Source: an uncultured Prevotella sp.
GTDB lineage: Bacteria > Bacteroidota > Bacteroidia > Bacteroidales > Bacteroidaceae
DNA: 64,000 nt
NCBI GenBank assembly: GCA_947302435.1
Contig: CAMYVQ010000002.1
Span: 34,555-98,554, forward strand
Reading direction: 5' to 3'
Shown here: positions 10,476-21,076 of the stretch, piece after piece
How positions within the stretch are numbered: position 1 is the first letter of the stretch
Layout of the letters: the number at the start of each line of letters is the position of its first letter
The notes under the pieces: model-generated
Seen by the model: only the letters and a program-made list of their open reading frames with translations
Databases searched by the model: none
Told to the model about the DNA's origin: nothing
Program-made: the position numbers and the translations under genes

Positions 10476-12137
10476 TTATTTGTAGAGGTATCGCTTGATG
10501 CTCTTTTTGGGTGTTTTCTCAAATTCCTCCTCGTAGATTTCCATTTCGGAGATCTTCTCGTAGGCGGGAAGCATCTGGTTCATGGTGTTGCGATTCTGTT
10601 CCATGACATCCTCCAAGTCTTTCTTCGAGAAGTTCATGCTGCGTGCCTCGTCGAGGTCAGGATGCACAAGTGCCACGAGCTTGTTCTCGCGTTGCACCAC
10701 GATGCTCTCGACCACCATGGGCATGGAGTTGAGCTTGTCCTCGATTTCCTCAGGGTAGATGTTCTGGCCGTTGGCACCAAGCAGCATGTTCTTGCAACGC
10801 CCGTTGATGAACACGTTGCCGTCGCTGTCCATTGTGCCTAAGTCGCCCGTGTGGTACCAGCCGTCCTTGTCAATGGTGTGCTTGGTGGCTTCATCGTTCT
10901 TGTAGTAGCCCAGCATCACGTTCATACCACGGGCCAGAATCTCGCCGGGGGTGTTCTCGGGGTCGGTAGAGTCGATTCTCACCTCCATGTTCTTGGCTGC
11001 ACGTCCGCAGGAGCCTGGCACAAATTCACGCCAGTCGGCATAGCAGATGATGGGGGCGCACTCTGTAGCGCCATAGCCCACGGTATAGGGGAAGTTGATG
11101 CGGTGTAGGAACTGCTCCACTTCCTGGTTGACACCGGCACCGCCAATGATGACCTCGAAGAACTTGCCACCGAAGGCTTTCACCACCTCTTTGCAAATCA
11201 TCTCGCGTACTTTCTTCGAGATGACGGGCATGCCCAGCAACAGGCGCATACGGTTGTTCTGAATCTTGGGGAACACCTTCTTGCGGATAATCTTCTCGAT
11301 GACCAGAGGCACGGCAATGATGATGGCTGGCTTAATGTCGGCAAAGGCTTGGGCGATGATGGCCGGAGATGGGATGCGGTTCAGGTAGTAGACGTGGCAA
11401 CCTTTCAGGACCTCATAGATAAACTCGAAGGCCATGCCGTACATGTGGGCCATGGGCAGGATGCTGATGACATTCTCGCCCGGACCGACTTTGTTGCCCA
11501 TCACAGAGCATGCAAAATCGTAGTTGGACCACAGGGCGCGATAGGGAATCATGACACCTTTGGAGAAGCCCGTCGTACCGCTGGTGTAGTTGATGAGTGC
11601 CAGTTCGTCGGGGTTTTGCTCGTGATAGTAGCTGACGTGCTCCTTGCGGAAGTACTTGGGGAACTTCTTGCCGTAAAGCTCGTTCAGGTGTTCACGGGCG
11701 TATGTCAGCTTGTCGGTGCGGCTCACGATGAGCGAATAGTCGGTATTACTGATGACGCCCTCCAGATTGGGCATTTGCTGTGGGTCGATGATAGAGGCCA
11801 CATGGTCGCCCACGAAGAGGATGCGGGCATCGGAATGGTTCACGATGTTGTGAATCTGGTCGGCCATGAACTCATGCAGAATAGGCACTGCCACGCAACC
11901 GTATGTCAACGTGGCAAGGAAGGCAGCGGCCCATTGGCTGCTGTTGCGTCCGCAGAGTGCTATCTTGTCGCCCTTCTTTATACCGGAATTCTCAAAGAGA
12001 ATATGCAGCTTTTCTATTTTTCGGGCCACATCATGATATTGGAGCGTCTGGCCTTTATAGTCGGTCAGCGCGTCAGCATCCCAGTTCTTGATGATGCTTT
12101 TCTCGATGAGCTCGTTAAAGCTTGGTATTTTTTCCAT
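10476..12137 (-). CDS. AMP-dependent synthetase/ligase (long-chain acyl-CoA synthetase-like)
   Basis: YTSGTTGFSKGVMIPYR, GYGATECAP, GWYHTGDLG. Confidence 0.93.
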   Translation of the reverse strand: MEKIPSFNELIEKSIIKNWDADALTDYKGQTLQYHDVARKIEKLHILFENSGIKKGDKIALCGRNSSQWAAAFLATLTYGCVAVPILHEFMADQIHNIVNHSDARILFVGDHVASIIDPQQMPNLEGVISNTDYSLIVSRTDKLTYAREHLNELYGKKFPKYFRKEHVSYYHEQNPDELALINYTSGTTGFSKGVMIPYRALWSNYDFACSVMGNKVGPGENVISILPMAHMYGMAFEFIYEVLKGCHVYYLNRIPSPAIIAQAFADIKPAIIIAVPLVIEKIIRKKVFPKIQNNRMRLLLGMPVISKKVREMICKEVVKAFGGKFFEVIIGGAGVNQEVEQFLHRINFPYTVGYGATECAPIICYADWREFVPGSCGRAAKNMEVRIDSTDPENTPGEILARGMNVMLGYYKNDEATKHTIDKDGWYHTGDLGTMDSDGNVFINGRCKNMLLGANGQNIYPEEIEDKLNSMPMVVESIVVQRENKLVALVHPDLDEARSMNFSKKDLEDVMEQNRNTMNQMLPAYEKISEMEIYEEEFEKTPKKSIKRYLYK

Positions 12138-12140
12138 AGT

Positions 12141-13796
12141 TTATGATTGGTAAAGGTATCTTTTGATGCTTTTCTTTGGTGTCTTGGCAAACTCTTCTTT
12201 GTGTAGTCTGATGGAGGTTAGCCGGCTGTAGGTGGGAAGCATCTGGTTGATGGCGTTGCGATTCTGTTCCATGATGCTCTCAAGCTCTTCTTGGCTGAAG
12301 TTCATCAGTTCGTCCTGATCGGGATAGACCAGTGCCACCAGTTTCTCGCCTTCCTGAATGACAACGCTCTCAGCGACCATCGGCATGGAGTTGAGTTTGT
12401 CCTCAATTTCCTCGGGGTAGATGTTCTGTCCGTTGGCACCGAGCAGCATGTTCTTGATTCGTCCGCGAATGAAGATGTTGCCGTCGGAATCCATTGTGCC
12501 CAAGTCGCCCGTGTGGTACCATCCTTCGTCGTCGAGGGCTTCGCGTGTGGCTTCCTCGTTTTTGTAGTAGCCCAGCATCACATTCGTGCCACGGGCCAGA
12601 ATCTCGCCCGGAATGTTGCGTGGGTCGCTGCTGGCAATACACACTTCCATGTTGTCGATGGCCTTGCCACACGATCCGCTCACGAACTCGTGCCAGTCGC
12701 GATAGCTGATCAGGGGAGAGCACTCGGTGGCTCCATAGCCCACAGTGATGGGGAAGCCGATGGACATGAGGAACTGCTCGACCTCCTTGGACAGGGGGGC
12801 GCCGCCAACAATCACCTCATAGGCTTTGCCACCGAAAGCGGCATAGACCTGTTCGCAAATTTTCTCCTTCACCTTGTTCGAGATGATGGGCATCGAGAGC
12901 AGCAGTTTCATGCGGTTGCTCTGAATGATGGGGAACACCTTCTTGCGGATGATCTTTTCGATGATGAGCGGCACGGAGATGACGATGGCCGGCTGTACGT
13001 CGGTGAAAGCCTTGGCAATGAGGGTAGGGGAGGGCAGACGGTTCAAGAAGAAAAGATGACTGCCGTTACAGAATCCGAAAAGGAATTCAATGGAAAGGCC
13101 ATACATGTGGGCCATGGGTAGGATGTCGAGTACAGGACTACCCGGCTTGACGACCTTGCCTAATCGGCGCAGGCAGAAATCCACATTGCCCCAAAGACCG
13201 CGATAAGGCAGCATGACACCCTTTGAAAATCCCGTGGTGCCACTGGTGTAGTTGATGAGTGCCATCTCGTGTGGGGTGTCCTCATGGAAGTTGATGTGCT
13301 CCTTGCGGAAAGCCCGGGGATACTTAATGCCGAACATATAATTAAGATGTTCGCGTGCGTAGGTGAGCTTTTCCGAGTATGAGACCATCAGCGAGAAGTC
13401 GGGGAGGTTGAAGATGCCTTCCAAATGGGGCATCGCTGTGGGGTCAATCTCCTTGGCAACATAGTCGCCGACGAAAAGAAGACGCGACTCCGAATGGTTC
13501 ACGATGTTGTGAATCTGTTCGGCGTTGAACTCATGGAGAATGGGTACTGCTACGGCACCGTAGGTCAGCGTGGCCAGAAAGGTGACGGCCCAGTGGGCTG
13601 AGTTGCGTCCACAGATGGCAATCTTGTCGCCTTTCTGAATACCGCAGTTTTCAAACATGATGTGCAGCTTCTCAATCTTGCGTGCCACATCGTGGTATTG
13701 AAGTGTCTGTCCTTGATAGTCGGTGAGCGCATCGGCATCCCAATTTTTAAGGATGGCAGTTTTTATGTATTGGTTGAAACTTGAACCGGTTTCCAT
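12141..13796 (-). CDS. AMP-dependent synthetase/ligase, tandem paralogue of the preceding gene
   Basis: Closely similar along its length to 10476..12137; YTSGTTGFSKGVMLPYR; start taken as METGSSFNQYIKT inside ORF 12141..13850. Confidence 0.92.
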   Translation of the reverse strand: METGSSFNQYIKTAILKNWDADALTDYQGQTLQYHDVARKIEKLHIMFENCGIQKGDKIAICGRNSAHWAVTFLATLTYGAVAVPILHEFNAEQIHNIVNHSESRLLFVGDYVAKEIDPTAMPHLEGIFNLPDFSLMVSYSEKLTYAREHLNYMFGIKYPRAFRKEHINFHEDTPHEMALINYTSGTTGFSKGVMLPYRGLWGNVDFCLRRLGKVVKPGSPVLDILPMAHMYGLSIEFLFGFCNGSHLFFLNRLPSPTLIAKAFTDVQPAIVISVPLIIEKIIRKKVFPIIQSNRMKLLLSMPIISNKVKEKICEQVYAAFGGKAYEVIVGGAPLSKEVEQFLMSIGFPITVGYGATECSPLISYRDWHEFVSGSCGKAIDNMEVCIASSDPRNIPGEILARGTNVMLGYYKNEEATREALDDEGWYHTGDLGTMDSDGNIFIRGRIKNMLLGANGQNIYPEEIEDKLNSMPMVAESVVIQEGEKLVALVYPDQDELMNFSQEELESIMEQNRNAINQMLPTYSRLTSIRLHKEEFAKTPKKSIKRYLYQS

Positions 13797-13961
13797 TGCA
13801 CAGAATACAAAAATTTGTGCAAAGGTAATTTGTTTTCTGCACATCCGCAAATTTTTTGTGCAGATTTTTTCGAGAAAAATAATATTCGTGTAAATTATGC
13901 CTATTTTGCGGTGTAACCGAACATAAAAAAGGATTTATTTGTGAGAACAGAAAAAAAAACG

Positions 13962-13969
13962 TACTTTTG
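13962..13969 (+). promoter_or_regulatory. Bacteroidetes-type -7 box (TACTTTTG)
   Basis: TAnnTTTG match 26 bp before the ATG of the UXS gene. Confidence 0.6.
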
Positions 13970-13995
13970 CAGAACCAAAAATACATATTATTGAC

Positions 13996-14937
13996 ATGAA
14001 ACGTGTACTTGTTACCGGTGGAGCTGGGTTTATTGGCTCCCATCTTTGTGAGAGACTTGTGGCTGATGGAAACGATGTGATCTGTCTTGACAATTTTTAT
14101 AGCGGCTCGAAAGAGAATGTGTGGCACCTGATAGGAAAGCCCAATTTTGAGCTGGTGCGCCACGATGTCGTCAACCCTTATTGGGCGGAGGTCGATGAAA
14201 TCTATAACCTGGCTTGCCCGGCATCGCCTATTTATTATCAGCACGATCCGATACAGACCACGAAGACCTCAGTCTTCGGCGCATTCCACATGTTAGGTTT
14301 GGCCCGTCGTACGCATTGCAAGATCCTGCAGTCGTCGACCAGTGAGGTCTATGGCGACCCTAACGTGCATCCGCAGCCAGAGTCTTATTGGGGCAATGTG
14401 AACCCCATCGGCGAACGTTCTTGCTACGACGAGGGCAAGCGTTGCGCCGAGACCCTCTTCTTTGACTACCATCGTCTGCATGGTGTCCGCATCAAGGTCA
14501 TCCGTATCTTCAACACCTACGGTCCGCGTATGGCGGTGAGCGACGGCCGCGTGGTCTCGAACTTTGTGGTGCAGGCCCTGCGTGGTGAGGATATTACGAT
14601 TTATGGCGACGGACAGCAGACCCGTTCATTCCAATATGTCACCGACCTGATTGAGGGCATGCTGCGTGTCATGTCTACCGGCGACACTTTCACGGGGCCT
14701 GTCAATCTGGGCAATCCCGGTGAGTTCACGATGCTGGAACTGGCCGAGCTGGTGCTGAAAAAGATTGGTGGAAAGAGCAAGCTGGTGTTCAAGCCGCTGC
14801 CGAATGACGACCCGAAGATGCGCCGTCCCGACATTACGAAGGCAAAGACCGAACTGGGATGGGAGCCTAAAGTGAAACTTGACGAAGGTCTCGACCATAT
14901 CATCGAGTATTTCCGCGACAAGCTCGATATTCATTAA
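13996..14937 (+). CDS. UDP-glucuronate decarboxylase (SDR family)
   Basis: [68 protein letters not shown]. Confidence 0.93.
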   Translation: MKRVLVTGGAGFIGSHLCERLVADGNDVICLDNFYSGSKENVWHLIGKPNFELVRHDVVNPYWAEVDEIYNLACPASPIYYQHDPIQTTKTSVFGAFHMLGLARRTHCKILQSSTSEVYGDPNVHPQPESYWGNVNPIGERSCYDEGKRCAETLFFDYHRLHGVRIKVIRIFNTYGPRMAVSDGRVVSNFVVQALRGEDITIYGDGQQTRSFQYVTDLIEGMLRVMSTGDTFTGPVNLGNPGEFTMLELAELVLKKIGGKSKLVFKPLPNDDPKMRRPDITKAKTELGWEPKVKLDEGLDHIIEYFRDKLDIH

Positions 14938-14971
14938 TTCGGTCGTCCTTGGTGCCGGTTTGGCATTTCGC

Positions 14972-16096
14972 TTATACTTTCATGAGTTCACTCATAATCA
15001 TATTGCTGACGAACAGGCCTTGACGGGTGAGTCGGAGTCGGTTTCCTGTAAGTTGTAACCGGTTGTCGGCTATGAACCGTTGGGCTTGTTGCAGGCAATA
15101 GGCCGCCTGCCCGTCGCTGAGTTGTGCCATGTTGAGCCCTTCGCAAGTGCGAAGAGCCGTCATGACGATGTCGTTATAGCGCGTGTCTTCATCAAGGATC
15201 TCCTGTTCAAAGGTGGGGATGTCCCTTTCTATTCCTTCAATATATTGGTTGATGTCGTCGACGTTCCAACGGCGGCAATCCTTGCCGTTATAGCTATGGG
15301 CGGCGGCTCCTAACCCGATGTAGGGAGTCTGGTTCCAGTAGCTGCTGTTATGGCGCGAGCGGAAGCCGGGCTTAGCGAAGTTGCTGATCTCATAGTGCTC
15401 ATAGCCGGATGAAGTCAGGCGGTCGATGAGGCTACTGTACATTTGCAGGCTCAGTTCTTCGTCAATCTCGCTCACGGTTCCGTCTTCCAGCCGTTGGTAG
15501 AGTGGGGTGCCCTCTTCGTACATGAGGGCGTAGGCAGACAGGTGTTCCGCGTTGAGATGCAGTGCCCGGTCTATATCCTCCTTCCATTCTTGAAAGGTCT
15601 CGTTTGGAAATCCGTACATCAGGTCGATGCTGATGTTCTGAATGCCAGCCTGGCGCAGCCGTTCCATGGCTAAAGGTACCTGCTCTGCCGTGTGCCGGCG
15701 GTGCAGAAAGCGCAGCCGCTCGTTGCTGAAAGTCTGTACACCCATGGAAACCCTGTTTACGGGGAGCTGCGACAGAGTCTCAGCAAACGGAACTGTAACG
15801 TCGTCGGGGTTGCATTCCATCGTCACCTCCTTGGCATGCTCCAGACCATATACCTTATTTATATATATGAATAGCTGTCGCAGTTGTCCCCCCGTGAGTT
15901 GGCTCGGCGTACCGCCACCTATGTAGACCGTTTCTATTCTCTCTCCTCTCTTCTCTCTCCTCTCTCCTCTAAACATCATCTCGTGACATACGGCATCGAC
16001 GTACCGTTGCCGCAACGCAAGTCCCGTTGTCGAGTAGAACCCGCAATAGATGCAACGGCTCTTGCAAAAAGGTATGTGAATATAAAGGCCTGCCAT
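14972..16096 (-). CDS. hemW: Radical SAM coproporphyrinogen III oxidase-like protein
   Basis: MAGLYIHIPFCKSRCIYCGFYS (CxxxCxxC), ETVYIGGGTPSQL. Confidence 0.92.
   Translation of the reverse strand: MAGLYIHIPFCKSRCIYCGFYSTTGLALRQRYVDAVCHEMMFRGERREKRGERIETVYIGGGTPSQLTGGQLRQLFIYINKVYGLEHAKEVTMECNPDDVTVPFAETLSQLPVNRVSMGVQTFSNERLRFLHRRHTAEQVPLAMERLRQAGIQNISIDLMYGFPNETFQEWKEDIDRALHLNAEHLSAYALMYEEGTPLYQRLEDGTVSEIDEELSLQMYSSLIDRLTSSGYEHYEISNFAKPGFRSRHNSSYWNQTPYIGLGAAAHSYNGKDCRRWNVDDINQYIEGIERDIPTFEQEILDEDTRYNDIVMTALRTCEGLNMAQLSDGQAAYCLQQAQRFIADNRLQLTGNRLRLTRQGLFVSNMIMSELMKV
15935..15970. repeat. Heptameric purine/pyrimidine repeat inside hemW
   Basis: Minus strand reads GAGGAGA GAGGAGA GAGAAGA GAGGAGA GAGAATA, encoding RGERREKRGERIE. 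Confidence 0.85.
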
Positions 16097-16275
16097 TTCA
16101 GGTACAAAAATACAAAAAACTCATGAAATTGTCACTATGCCCTCTAAATTCCTAATTTTTTTTAATATTTGCAAGTAATCTTTGGCTGTTTGCTCAAAAA
16201 TGTCTAATTTAGAGGCCGCAAAATAAAAAAGCAAGTAATTAACCAATATTTTATAACTAAAACCTGTAAACTATT

Positions 16276-18435
16276 ATGAAAGTTTATCAGACAAACGAGA
16301 TTAAGAACATTGCGCTGCTTGGCAGTGCGGGTAGCGGCAAGACGACTCTTGCCGAAGCAATGGTCTACGAGGCTGGCATCATCAAGCGCCGCGGTACCGT
16401 AGAGGGTAAGAACACCATGAGCGACTACTTCCCTGTGGAACAGGAGTATGGCTATTCGGTGTTCTCAACTGTTTTTCATGTAGAGTGGAACAATAAGAAG
16501 CTGAACATCATCGACTGCCCGGGTAGCGACGACTTCGTGGGAGGTGCCATCACCGCCCTGAACGTCACCGATCAGGCTGTTATCCTTGTGAACGGACAGT
16601 ACGGCCCCGAAGTGGGTACGATGAATGCTTTCCGCAACACGGAGAAACTGAAGAAGCCCGTTATCTTCCTCGTTAACCAACTGGACCGTGACAACTGTGA
16701 CTTCGACCAGATTCTGTCCCAGTTGCGTGAGGTCTATGGCCCCAACTGCGTTCCTGTGCAGTATCCTGTGGCTACGGGTGCCGGCTTCAACAGCGTTATC
16801 GACGTGCTGCTGATGAAGAAGTACTCTTGGAAGCCCGAGGGTGGCGCTCCCATCATCGAGGATATTCCTGCCGACCAGATGGACAAGGCAATGGAGATGA
16901 AGGCCGCTCTGGTGGAGGCTGCTGCCGCCGGCGACGATTCGCTGATGGAGAAGTTCTTCGAGAGCGAGGATCTGTCAGAGGACGAGATGCGTGAGGGCAT
17001 CCGCAAGGGTCTTGTCACTCGTAGCATCTTCCCTGTGTTCTGCGTATGCTCTGGTAAGGATATGGGCGTTCGTCGTCTGATGGAGTTCTTGGGCAACGTG
17101 GTGCCTTTCGTCAGCGAGATGCCTGTGGTCAAGAATGCTGCCGGCAACGATGTTCCCGTCGATTCGTCGGCTCCCACATCGCTCTACTTCTTCAAGACGG
17201 GTGTGGAACCCCACATCGGTGAAGTGTCATACTTCAAGGTGATGAGCGGAACGGTGAAGAGCGGCGACGACCTCACCAATGCCGACCGTGGCTCGAAGGA
17301 GCGCATCGGTACTTTGTATGCCTGTGCAGGCGCCAACCGTATTCAGGTCGATCAGCTGATGGCCGGCGACATCGGTTGCACCGTGAAACTGAAGGATGTG
17401 AAGACGGGCAACACGCTCAATGGCAAGGATGTGGACTGGAAGTTTGACTTCATCAAATATCCTAACTCCAAGTTCTCACGTGCCATCAAGGCTGTCAATG
17501 AGTCCGACACCGAGAAGATGATGGCTGCCTTGCAGAAGATGCGTCAGGAAGACCCCACATGGGTGGTCGAGCAGTCGAAGGAGCTTCGCCAGATCATCGT
17601 TCATGGTCAGGGTGAGTTCCACCTGCGCACACTGAAATGGCGTATGGAGAACAACGAGAAGATTCAGGTTGAGTACCTGGAGCCGAAGATTCCTTATCGT
17701 GAAACCATCTCCAAGATGGCCCGTGCCGACTATCGTCACAAGAAACAGTCGGGTGGTAGTGGACAGTTCGGTGAGGTACACCTCATCATTGAGCCATACG
17801 TTGACGGCATGGAAGACCCCGTGAGCTTCACTATCAACGGCCAGGAGTTCAAGATGAATATCAAGGGCAAGGAAGAAGTCGATCTGGAGTGGGGCGGCAA
17901 GCTTGTCTTCATCAACAGCGTTGTTGGTGGTGCCATCGATCTGCGCTTCATGCCTGCTATCCTGAAGGGTATCATGCAGCGTATGGAACAGGGTCCGCTC
18001 ACCGGTTCGTATGCCCGCGACGTGCGTGTCATCGTCTACGATGGCAAGATGCACCCCGTTGACTCGAACGAACTTTCGTTCATGCTCGCTGCCCGCAACG
18101 CCTTCTCGGCTGCCTTTCGCGAGGCCGGTCCAAAGGTGCTCGAACCTATCTACGATCTCGAAGTGCTGGTTCCCGCCGACTACATGGGCGATGTGATGAG
18201 TGACCTGCAGGGTCGTCGTGCCATCATCATGGGCATGGACTCTGAGGCAGGCTATCAGAAGCTTTCTGCCAAGATTCCTCTCAAGGAGCTGTCGAGCTAC
18301 TCAATCGCACTGAGCTCTATCACTGGCGGTCGTGCTTCGTTCTCCACGAAGTTCGCTTCCTACGAGCTCGTTCCGAACGACATCCAGCAGCAGCTCATCA
18401 AGGAGCACGAGGCCGAGATGAAGGAAGAAGATTAA
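16276..18435 (+). CDS. Elongation factor G-like translational GTPase
   Basis: LGSAGSGKTTLAEAM, LNIIDCPGSDDFVGG, NQLDRDNCD; divergent from canonical EF-G. Confidence 0.92.
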   Translation: MKVYQTNEIKNIALLGSAGSGKTTLAEAMVYEAGIIKRRGTVEGKNTMSDYFPVEQEYGYSVFSTVFHVEWNNKKLNIIDCPGSDDFVGGAITALNVTDQAVILVNGQYGPEVGTMNAFRNTEKLKKPVIFLVNQLDRDNCDFDQILSQLREVYGPNCVPVQYPVATGAGFNSVIDVLLMKKYSWKPEGGAPIIEDIPADQMDKAMEMKAALVEAAAAGDDSLMEKFFESEDLSEDEMREGIRKGLVTRSIFPVFCVCSGKDMGVRRLMEFLGNVVPFVSEMPVVKNAAGNDVPVDSSAPTSLYFFKTGVEPHIGEVSYFKVMSGTVKSGDDLTNADRGSKERIGTLYACAGANRIQVDQLMAGDIGCTVKLKDVKTGNTLNGKDVDWKFDFIKYPNSKFSRAIKAVNESDTEKMMAALQKMRQEDPTWVVEQSKELRQIIVHGQGEFHLRTLKWRMENNEKIQVEYLEPKIPYRETISKMARADYRHKKQSGGSGQFGEVHLIIEPYVDGMEDPVSFTINGQEFKMNIKGKEEVDLEWGGKLVFINSVVGGAIDLRFMPAILKGIMQRMEQGPLTGSYARDVRVIVYDGKMHPVDSNELSFMLAARNAFSAAFREAGPKVLEPIYDLEVLVPADYMGDVMSDLQGRRAIIMGMDSEAGYQKLSAKIPLKELSSYSIALSSITGGRASFSTKFASYELVPNDIQQQLIKEHEAEMKEED

Positions 18436-18456
18436 TCTCCTTTATAAATTTCAATC

Positions 18457-18494
18457 AAAAAGCGGTTTGCATTCATCTTGCAAACCGCTTTTTT
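18457..18494 (+). terminator. Rho-independent terminator after the EF-G-like gene
   Basis: aaaaagcggtttgc-attcatctt-gcaaaccgctttttt. Confidence 0.9.
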
Positions 18495-18557
18495 ATGTGA
18501 TACTGTCAAAAACAAATATTTTGCTTTCCAAATAATTGGAAATTGATAAATAAAATG

Positions 18558-18565
18558 TAATTTTG
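18558..18565 (+). promoter_or_regulatory. Bacteroidetes-type -7 box (TAATTTTG)
   Basis: TAnnTTTG upstream of the TonB receptor gene. Confidence 0.55.
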
Positions 18566-18606
18566 CAGTCTGATACAAAAACCAAACGTGACAATCTATC
18601 TGTTTT

Positions 18607-20508
18607 ATGATGAAAAAAAGACTTTTTTCCGTACTTGTGGCATCGGCTGCAAGTAGTCTCCTGTTTGGAGAAGTAAACGACTCCCTGTCCCTGCAGGAAG
18701 TCGTAGTGACTGGAACACGCACCGCCACGGACATTCGCCATCTGCCCATGACGGTGACAGTCATCGGAAGGGAGAAACTGACGGAACAACACCAGACAAA
18801 CGTACTGCCGACGGTGATGCAGCAGGTGCCCGGATTCTTCGTGACCTCACGTTCCATGATGGGTTACGGTGTGTCAACGGGTGCCGCTGGCGGTATCAAC
18901 CTGCGCGGCTTGTCTGGCGGATGGGGACAAATGCTGGTGCTCATCGACGGACATCCGCAATACCAGGGCGTGTACGGCCATCCTATTTCGGACAGCTATC
19001 AGACACTGATGGCAGAGTGGGTGGAGGTGCTGCGCGGCCCGGCTTCGGTGCTCTATGGAAGCAATGCCGTGGGGGGTGTGATGAACATCGTGACACGTTC
19101 GGCCAAACAGGATGGTGTGTCAACAAACATCAATGTGGGGGCTGGAAGCTACGGAACGATACAGGCCGAGGCCAGCAACCAGATCAGAAGCGGTAAATTC
19201 GCCTCGACCGTGGCCGCGCAGTACGGACGTACAGACAACCACCGTCCTAACATGGGCTTTGAACAATATGGCGGCTATTTGAAGCTGGCCTACGACTTCA
19301 CGCCAAACTGGAATGCATACGTCGATGCCAACATCACCCACTTCAATTCCAGCAATCCAGGCAAAGAGGTGCAGTTGAAAATAGAAAACGACCAGTATAT
19401 CACACGTGGTGTGGTCTCGGCTGCTCTGGAAAACCACTACGACAAGACGAGCGGCGCGCTGAGTGTCTACAGCAATTTCGGACGGCACAAAATCAACGAC
19501 GGCTATAATGCCGTTGGAGGAAAGCCCCAGACAGACCTCTTCCGCTCGAAAGATGCGGTGACGGGTGTCTCGCTCTACCAGAGCACGCAGTTCTTTGAGG
19601 GCAACCGTGTGACCGTGGGATTCGACTATCATCGCATTTACGGCCATGCGTATTATACCAATCGCGAGACTGGAGAAGTGGTCACGACGCCACAGCGAAT
19701 GATGCAGAGTGCCGACGAAAAGGAGAATGAGATTGCCGGCTATGTAGACTTCCGTCAGGATTTGGCTGCATGGCTGACCATCGATGCAGGCTTGCGCTAT
19801 GACCATCATTCGACTGCCGGTTCAGAGTGGGTTCCACAGGCAGGCATTGTGGTGCGCCCCCTCAGCAAGGGCGAACTGAAGGCAATGGTGAGCAAGGGCT
19901 TCCGCAACCCGACCATGAAAGAGATGTACCTGTACGGAATGGCCAACCACGACTCGCTGCATGCAGAGCGTATCTGGAACTACGAACTGTCATGGAGGCA
20001 CAGGATGGGCGCGCTCAACTATGGCGTGAACCTCTTCTATATAGAGGGCGACCATGTGATTCTGCCGACTCCTGTGGGTAGCGGAAAGAAAAACCTGAAT
20101 TCGGGAAAGGTCAAGAACTATGGAGCTGAGTTTGAGGCTTCTTATCAGATTGACAACCGCTGGAGCCTGAACACGAACCACTCCCTGCTGAAAATGAAAG
20201 AGCGCGACGTGGCTGCCGCCCCTAAGTATAAAGGGTTTCTCGGTGCCAACTATCGTAAAGACAAGTGGAGCATCATGGCCGGTATGCAGTATCTCAGCGG
20301 TGTAGGACTCGACACCGACGATGACGGTTTTGCCGACCAGACCCACAAGGACATCTGCCTTGTGAACGCCAGTATCAGCTATCACCTCACAAAAGGCCTC
20401 TCCCTCTGGGTACGTGGCGAAAACCTGCTGGCCCAAAGCTATGAAATCAACTACGGCTTCCCCATGCCACGGGCAACATTTATGGGCGGTGTGAACCTGA
20501 ACTTTTAG
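18607..20508 (+). CDS. TonB-dependent outer-membrane receptor
   Basis: SLQEVVVTGTRTATDIRHLPMTVTVI plug, VLRGPASVLYGSNAVGGVMNIVT, C-terminal aromatic GGVNLNF. Confidence 0.94.
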   Translation: MMKKRLFSVLVASAASSLLFGEVNDSLSLQEVVVTGTRTATDIRHLPMTVTVIGREKLTEQHQTNVLPTVMQQVPGFFVTSRSMMGYGVSTGAAGGINLRGLSGGWGQMLVLIDGHPQYQGVYGHPISDSYQTLMAEWVEVLRGPASVLYGSNAVGGVMNIVTRSAKQDGVSTNINVGAGSYGTIQAEASNQIRSGKFASTVAAQYGRTDNHRPNMGFEQYGGYLKLAYDFTPNWNAYVDANITHFNSSNPGKEVQLKIENDQYITRGVVSAALENHYDKTSGALSVYSNFGRHKINDGYNAVGGKPQTDLFRSKDAVTGVSLYQSTQFFEGNRVTVGFDYHRIYGHAYYTNRETGEVVTTPQRMMQSADEKENEIAGYVDFRQDLAAWLTIDAGLRYDHHSTAGSEWVPQAGIVVRPLSKGELKAMVSKGFRNPTMKEMYLYGMANHDSLHAERIWNYELSWRHRMGALNYGVNLFYIEGDHVILPTPVGSGKKNLNSGKVKNYGAEFEASYQIDNRWSLNTNHSLLKMKERDVAAAPKYKGFLGANYRKDKWSIMAGMQYLSGVGLDTDDDGFADQTHKDICLVNASISYHLTKGLSLWVRGENLLAQSYEINYGFPMPRATFMGGVNLNF

Positions 20509-20548
20509 AAAGACTTTTAGATACACATAGAGGACTGTGTCGTTATAG

Positions 20549-20586
20549 ACTGCTCCGTATTATCGCCTATGAAACGACGGAGCAGT
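20549..20586 (+). terminator. Possible terminator hairpin
   Basis: actgctccgt...acggagcagt, 10-bp perfect arms; weak T-tract. Confidence 0.45.
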
Positions 20587-20671
20587 TACCCTCAATAACT
20601 AAAGCCCACAATTAGTCAATTTTTAGTCATTTATGGGCTGTAGTAGTCATTGTTATATCTCGTTCTTAAAA

Positions 20672-20893
20672 CTATTTTCGGTCGGATTGATTGGTTGATA
20701 CCATTAAAACGGTCGGATTTCGGTCGGATGATGTCAAAACGGTCGGATTCTCGGCCTCAGAGTTTTGCAGGAACTGTATAACCATTTGCTTCAATTTGTC
20801 CTTTTCAAGTCCTTTCAGTTTTGTATACTCTGGAACTTGCTTGGTTTGCCTTGCAATGGACATTTTCAGGCTATATATAAGGATTCCGACCAC
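20672..20893 (-). CDS. Small hypothetical ORF at island edge
   Basis: 73 aa; C-terminal part reads across four CGGTCGGAT direct repeats; coding status uncertain. Confidence 0.3.
   Translation of the reverse strand: MVGILIYSLKMSIARQTKQVPEYTKLKGLEKDKLKQMVIQFLQNSEAENPTVLTSSDRNPTVLMVSTNQSDRK
20679..20748. repeat. Four direct copies of CGGTCGGAT
   Basis: Copies at 20679, 20710, 20721 and 20740. Confidence 0.85.
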
Positions 20894-21076
20894 TTTTTTA
20901 CGAAAAATCCTCCATTTTAATTGTTTTTACATCTTCGGTGTACCTACATTGCATATTTTTCACTATTTTTGCGGTCGCATTCCGCAAAGAGTGCAAGGAC
21001 ATATTGCTCAATAGCTTCACAATCACCACCGCGAACGAACCGAGCAAAACTTCCTTATTGGGACTGCTCCCTCACA

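Noticed and set aside
10476-13796. Tandem acyl-CoA ligase paralogues as a novel operon
   Set aside because: Simple tandem duplication of a common enzyme family; nothing beyond that in the sequence.
13747-14244. 165-aa minus-strand ORF
   Set aside because: Antisense to the UXS gene and spans its promoter; shadow ORF.
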